Shown here: one piece after another, positions 60,842-64,000 of the stretch | How the letters are laid out: the number at the start of each line of letters is the position of its first letter | Numbering within the stretch: the first letter of the stretch is position 1 | Source: CAYNRA01 sp046296415 | GTDB lineage: Bacteria > Bacteroidota > Bacteroidia > Cytophagales > Spirosomataceae | NCBI GenBank assembly: GCA_046296415.1 | Contig: JBKBLN010000001.1 | Location: 806,001 to 870,000 of the forward strand | Direction of reading: 5' to 3' | Length of the DNA stretch: 64,000 nucleotides | Notes under the pieces: model-generated | Seen by the model: the letters and a program-made list of their open reading frames with translations, nothing else | Databases searched by the model: none | What the model was told of the DNA's origin: nothing | Translations under genes and position numbers: made by a program

Positions 60842-61420
60842 ATGTTTATCGAACCTCGAATGGAGAAAAAAATGGGTCACCGTAGTGGGTGGATTGAAGT
60901 AATTTGTGGTTCGATGTTCTCAGGAAAAACAGAGGAACTGATTCGCCGTCTAAATCGAGCTGCGATCGCCAAACAACAAGTGGAGATTTTTAAACCCTCC
61001 ACAGATGTTCGATACCACGAGGAGGATATCGTTTCGCACAATCGGCAACGTATCCCCTCCACCCCTGTAGACAAAGCCAGGGATATCTTGGAGTTGGCTG
61101 GTGTGTGCGAAGTTGTAGGTATTGATGAAGCGCAATTCTTTGACGCCGATCTACCCGCCGTGGTGAATCAACTAGCCAACGATGGCAAACGTGTCATATT
61201 GGCGGGCCTTGACATGGACTCACAAGGTAGACCGTTCGGACCTATGCCAACCTTAATGGCTTTAGCCGAATACGTGACGAAAGTCCATGCCATTTGTATT
61301 CAATGTGGCGAAGTTGCCCACTATTCCTACCGAAAAGTACCCAATGAAGAACAAGTACTTCTTGGCGAAAAAGACTCGTATGAAGCACGTTGTCGGGCTT
61401 GTTTTTTGGCCGAGTCATAA
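60842..61420 (+). CDS. tdk: Thymidine kinase (type II)
   Basis: 192 residues. The P-loop is G-S-M-F-S-G-K-T at 23-30, the catalytic Glu96 is in G-I-D-E-A-Q-F-F, and a zinc lasso is formed by C-I-Q-C-G and C-R-A-C near the end. The flexible thymidine-binding part follows as SYRKVPNEEQVLLGEK. It phosphorylates thymidine salvaged from DNA turnover. Its 3' end overlaps the convergent photolyase gene by six bases. Full length for the family. Confidence 0.97.
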   Translation: MFIEPRMEKKMGHRSGWIEVICGSMFSGKTEELIRRLNRAAIAKQQVEIFKPSTDVRYHEEDIVSHNRQRIPSTPVDKARDILELAGVCEVVGIDEAQFFDADLPAVVNQLANDGKRVILAGLDMDSQGRPFGPMPTLMALAEYVTKVHAICIQCGEVAHYSYRKVPNEEQVLLGEKDSYEARCRACFLAES

Positions 61421-62947
61421 CTCATTCAATCGAGCTATCCAGTCGGCGGCTTGTTTCCGAATAGACGCTTGTGTTTCGGGTGACATTTTTCCCCAAGTTT
61501 GATACATCATGCCAATTCGTGGATTTTTTCGAAAACGGTCCTCATGACGTGCATAAAAATCCCAATAAAGTGCATTGAACGGACAGGCTTTTTCGCCTGT
61601 CCGTTGTTTCATATCATAATGACACCCTTGGCAATAATCTCCCATTTTTTGGATATAATTTGACGAGGCAACATAGGGTTTACTCCCAACAATTCCGCCA
61701 TCTGCAAACTGACTCATTCCCCGGGTATTGGTAATCTCCACCCATTCTATGGCATCAATATAAACACCTAAATACCACGCATCTAGCTCGTCTGGAGAAA
61801 TACCTGCCAATAAGGCAAAGTTCCCAATGACCATCAGCCGCTGGATGTGGTGAGCATAAGCATACTCCAAAGATTGGCCTATGCTGTAGCGCAAGCAATT
61901 CATTTTGGTTTCTCCTGTCCAAAACCAATCAGGTAGTGGTGTATGGTGATCCAGCGCATTGAGAGTGGCATAAGAGGGCATATGAGCCCAATAAATTCCA
62001 CGCATAAATTCTCGCCAACCTAGAATTTGCCGTACAAACCCTTCAATTTGAGGTAAGGTGATTAAATTTTGGTTTTTTTCCCAATACTGAACGGCGGTAT
62101 CGATTACCTCCTTGGGCGACAACAATTTACAATTCAATGCAAAAGATAGCCTAGAGTGGTATACCGACCAGTCTTTCTTCGACATGGCATCTTCGTAGCG
62201 ACCAAAATGAATTAAAGCGTTTTCAACAAAATATTGAAGTAATTCCAGTGATTCTGCTCGGGTTGTTGGCCAAATAAACCCTTCTTTGGGTAGATGCCCC
62301 ATCGTTTTTACACCTTGGTCCTCCAATAATTGGAGCAGGTCATCTACCGGCTTTGAAAACAGTTTGGGTGGCAGTGGGCGATGAGTTGCCGGTAATTTGT
62401 GTCGATTTTCCGCATCATAGTTCCATTGTCCACCGACAGGTTCCGTTCCCTCCATCAATATTCCCCATTTTTTTCGCATGTATCGATAAAACGTTTCCAT
62501 GAGATACGTTTTTTTTCCTTTGAACAATGAAGCTAATTCTCCACGTTGAGTAAAAAAATGATCGGTTGAAACCATTGAAAAGGGAATATCCAACGCATGG
62601 CCTATGTCCAATAATTGTTGATCCAAGCGGTATTCATCAGGCTCCTGGTAAGCCCATTCCGATATAGCCAACTCATTGATGATTTTTTGCAGGTTTCTAC
62701 CTAAATCTTGTTCATTGGTTGGATCGTCTAGTGTTAAGTAATGCACATGGTGCCCCGCTTCTTTTAATTGGGCCGCAAAGGAACGCATGGCCAAAAAGAA
62801 AGCCAGTACTTTTTGAATGTGATGTCGAACGTAATCCGTCTCTTGTCGAATTTCCATGAGAACATACACAACTTGATCATCCACGGTATCAAACCATGGA
62901 TGACGATGGTTGAGTTGATCTCCTAATAGCAACCTTAATTTTTTCAT
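61415..62947 (-). CDS. PhrB-type (6-4) photolyase with iron-sulfur cluster
   Basis: 510 residues. The four cluster cysteines are Cys351, Cys439, Cys442 and Cys455 (C-L-R-Y-S, Y-C-Q-G-C-H and K-A-C-P-F), matching the spacing of Agrobacterium PhrB. The N-terminal domain starts L-R-L-L-L-G-D-Q-L-N-H-R-H-P-W-F, typical of the FeS-BCP group, and the FAD-binding half has G-W-R-E-F-M-R-G-I-Y. It should use light to repair (6-4) photoproducts. It overlaps the second photolyase gene by four bases, giving a repair operon. Confidence 0.94.
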   Translation of the reverse strand: MKKLRLLLGDQLNHRHPWFDTVDDQVVYVLMEIRQETDYVRHHIQKVLAFFLAMRSFAAQLKEAGHHVHYLTLDDPTNEQDLGRNLQKIINELAISEWAYQEPDEYRLDQQLLDIGHALDIPFSMVSTDHFFTQRGELASLFKGKKTYLMETFYRYMRKKWGILMEGTEPVGGQWNYDAENRHKLPATHRPLPPKLFSKPVDDLLQLLEDQGVKTMGHLPKEGFIWPTTRAESLELLQYFVENALIHFGRYEDAMSKKDWSVYHSRLSFALNCKLLSPKEVIDTAVQYWEKNQNLITLPQIEGFVRQILGWREFMRGIYWAHMPSYATLNALDHHTPLPDWFWTGETKMNCLRYSIGQSLEYAYAHHIQRLMVIGNFALLAGISPDELDAWYLGVYIDAIEWVEITNTRGMSQFADGGIVGSKPYVASSNYIQKMGDYCQGCHYDMKQRTGEKACPFNALYWDFYARHEDRFRKNPRIGMMYQTWGKMSPETQASIRKQAADWIARLNEL

Positions 62948-64000
62948 TTGGATTTGGGCTTTCTCTTCAAGTTTCTCTTGGGTGGACGCATCTTGTCTTC
63001 TTCGTTGGAAGGAATCACCAGTTTTTCTAAGAGAGTAGGCGTATATTTTTTTACGTCGGATGATTTTTTAAATGGATAGAATAGGTCTTTGGCTAATTTT
63101 AAGGATTCCTCCAAATCGATGATGGGTAGAGGATAATTGACGCCTGGAGTAAATTGGTAAAAAGATTGTTCCATCACCGGAATTTCCCACGGCGTGTGAA
63201 TATAGGTCATGGGAATATTTTTTAACTCGGGAACCCATTTTTTAATAAACAATCCATCTGGGTCGTGCTCGCGTGATTGCTTGATGGGGTTGTAAATCCG
63301 AATGGTATTCATACCGGTTACGGCGGCTTGCATATGAAATTGCGGGTAATGAATTCCTGGTTCAAAATCAAGGAATAACCGAGCTAAATGATGGACACCA
63401 TCTCGCCAGTCTTGGCGTAGGAGATGACACAAAAAACTAACCAACAAAGCGCGCATTCGAAAGTTTATGTAGCCAGTTTGATGCAAACAACGCATGCATG
63501 CATCAACCAAAGGAAAGCCTGTCATGCCAGCTTTCCATGCTTCAAGTTTTACATCGTTCGGTTCCCAAGGGAAACGATCAAAAGCTGGATTGGTACTTTC
63601 AAATTCCAAACGGTATTCCGACTCAAACTTTTGAATAAAATGACAATGCCACCGTAAGCGAGATCCAAAATTATCCAAGTGAAATGTATGTTGTACTTGC
63701 TTCCGAACCTCTTGTAGTCGTTGATAAACTTGCTTAACTGATACATTTCCCCAAGCTAAATAGGGGGAGACCCGACTCAAATGCTTGCGTGAGGCCATGG
63801 GTTTGGATAAAGATTTTGAATAAGCTTTACTTCGTTCCCACAAAAAACTTTCCAAGTACCTCCAAGCATACATTTCTCCACCCGGTTGAAATTGGGGATT
63901 AGCTTGTGTCCATTCCATCGGTGGATGGAAGTTATTTCGTTCAGGAAACGGATTTGAGGTGCACCACCATCCTTCTTCTAATGCAACGACAGCTTGGTGG
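62944..64000 (-). CDS. Cryptochrome/DNA photolyase (FAD domain), 5' end outside window
   Basis: The frame stays open to the right edge, so the N-terminal antenna domain is missing; about 351 residues are seen. The FAD half has G-G-E-M-Y-A-W-R-Y-L-E-S-F-L, S-R-V-S-P-Y-L-A-W-G-N-V-S-V, L-R-W-H-C-H-F-I-Q-K-F, T-G-F-P-L-V-D-A-C-M-R-C-L and N-P-I-K-Q-S-R-E-H-D-P-D-G. The C-terminus is strongly basic (RPPKRNLKRKPKSK). It is probably a CPD photolyase or a close cryptochrome; the missing N-terminus prevents a finer call. It precedes the (6-4) photolyase in the same operon. Confidence 0.9.
   Translation of the reverse strand, partial: HQAVVALEEGWWCTSNPFPERNNFHPPMEWTQANPQFQPGGEMYAWRYLESFLWERSKAYSKSLSKPMASRKHLSRVSPYLAWGNVSVKQVYQRLQEVRKQVQHTFHLDNFGSRLRWHCHFIQKFESEYRLEFESTNPAFDRFPWEPNDVKLEAWKAGMTGFPLVDACMRCLHQTGYINFRMRALLVSFLCHLLRQDWRDGVHHLARLFLDFEPGIHYPQFHMQAAVTGMNTIRIYNPIKQSREHDPDGLFIKKWVPELKNIPMTYIHTPWEIPVMEQSFYQFTPGVNYPLPIIDLEESLKLAKDLFYPFKKSSDVKKYTPTLLEKLVIPSNEEDKMRPPKRNLKRKPKSK

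Noticed and set aside
1..64000. CRISPR arrays, tRNA/rRNA genes, insertion sequences, prophage or restriction genes
   Set aside because: I looked for regular repeats, cloverleaf-like gaps, transposases and phage proteins and found none.

Overview
The window looks like a piece of a Bacteroidota chromosome, most likely a Cytophagales-type (Spirosomaceae-like) aerobe. The evidence is a type IX secretion sorting domain, Bacteroidota-type promoters (TTTG, about 19 bases, TAnnTTTG), a fused CcoN-CcoO cbb3 oxidase with CcoQ, CcoP, CcoG and CcoH, and Bacteroidota-typical families such as DUF3822, HhH-plus-barrel proteins and OmpA with PD40 repeats. Genes are tightly packed. Several convergent pairs overlap at their 3' ends, and no gene-free stretch exceeds about 300 bases. 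The longest gaps, 16578-16847, 45967-46196 and 34418-34636, hold terminators, promoter-like sites, a long palindrome and a candidate small RNA. I found no tRNA, rRNA, CRISPR array, insertion sequence or phage gene.

Layout. 1-2405: three genes for secreted proteins, the first cut by the window edge and the third little more than a T9SS-tail-like domain. 2406-5344: a deoxyribonucleotidase, a lysoplasmalogenase-like protein, DUF2721, ribosomal proteins L21 and L27, and an Nfu iron-sulfur scaffold. 5403-9164 (minus): Nudix, DUF3822, M1 aminopeptidase and then a HepT/MntA-type HEPN-nucleotidyltransferase pair, all in one run. 9226-10880: RecD2-like helicase plus a coupled 64-residue protein. 10831-16577 (minus): cbb3 oxidase operon ccoNO-ccoQ-ccoP-ccoG-ccoH and a SafE-like membrane protein. 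16848-20258 (minus): Met-rich secreted protein, thiL with an NlpC/P60 hydrolase, and a lipoprotein. 20353-22878: cytochrome b5-like protein, small membrane proteins, a UbiA-like protein and an ATP-grasp enzyme. 22971-25679 (minus): an MreB paralogue followed by a response regulator and a kinase with almost no extracytoplasmic loop. 25822-27383 (minus): AztD-like lipoprotein plus MerC, behind a promoter covered by two matching palindromes.

27534-30801: GH32 hydrolase and phosphohexomutase. 30870-31415: fasciclin protein. 31566-34417: an unusual GH13-like protein with a DUF72 protein. 34462-34575: candidate structured RNA. 34637-36713: hisHAF. 36855-42363: Lon and an M16 peptidase. 42414-45966 (minus): MFS transporter, then UDP-glucuronate decarboxylase and UDP-glucose dehydrogenase, which together make UDP-xylose. 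46197-48949 (minus): OmpA/PD40 protein and hemE. 49130-51534: Tat-targeted GMC dehydrogenase pair. 51587-55271 (minus): GNAT and an AddA/RecB-like helicase-nuclease. 55329-60771: DUF3471 protein, metF, an HhH/beta-barrel outer-membrane pair and a conserved unknown. 60842-64000: thymidine kinase and two photolyases in tandem, the second cut by the window edge.

The best candidates for little-described biology are the AztD-like/MerC locus with its double operator (probably zinc homeostasis), the ComEA-like HhH/outer-membrane-barrel gene pair whose start codon sits inside a hairpin, the structured RNA in front of hisHAF, and a recurrent leaderless promoter layout. All functional statements come from reading the sequence and from family knowledge; no database search was run.
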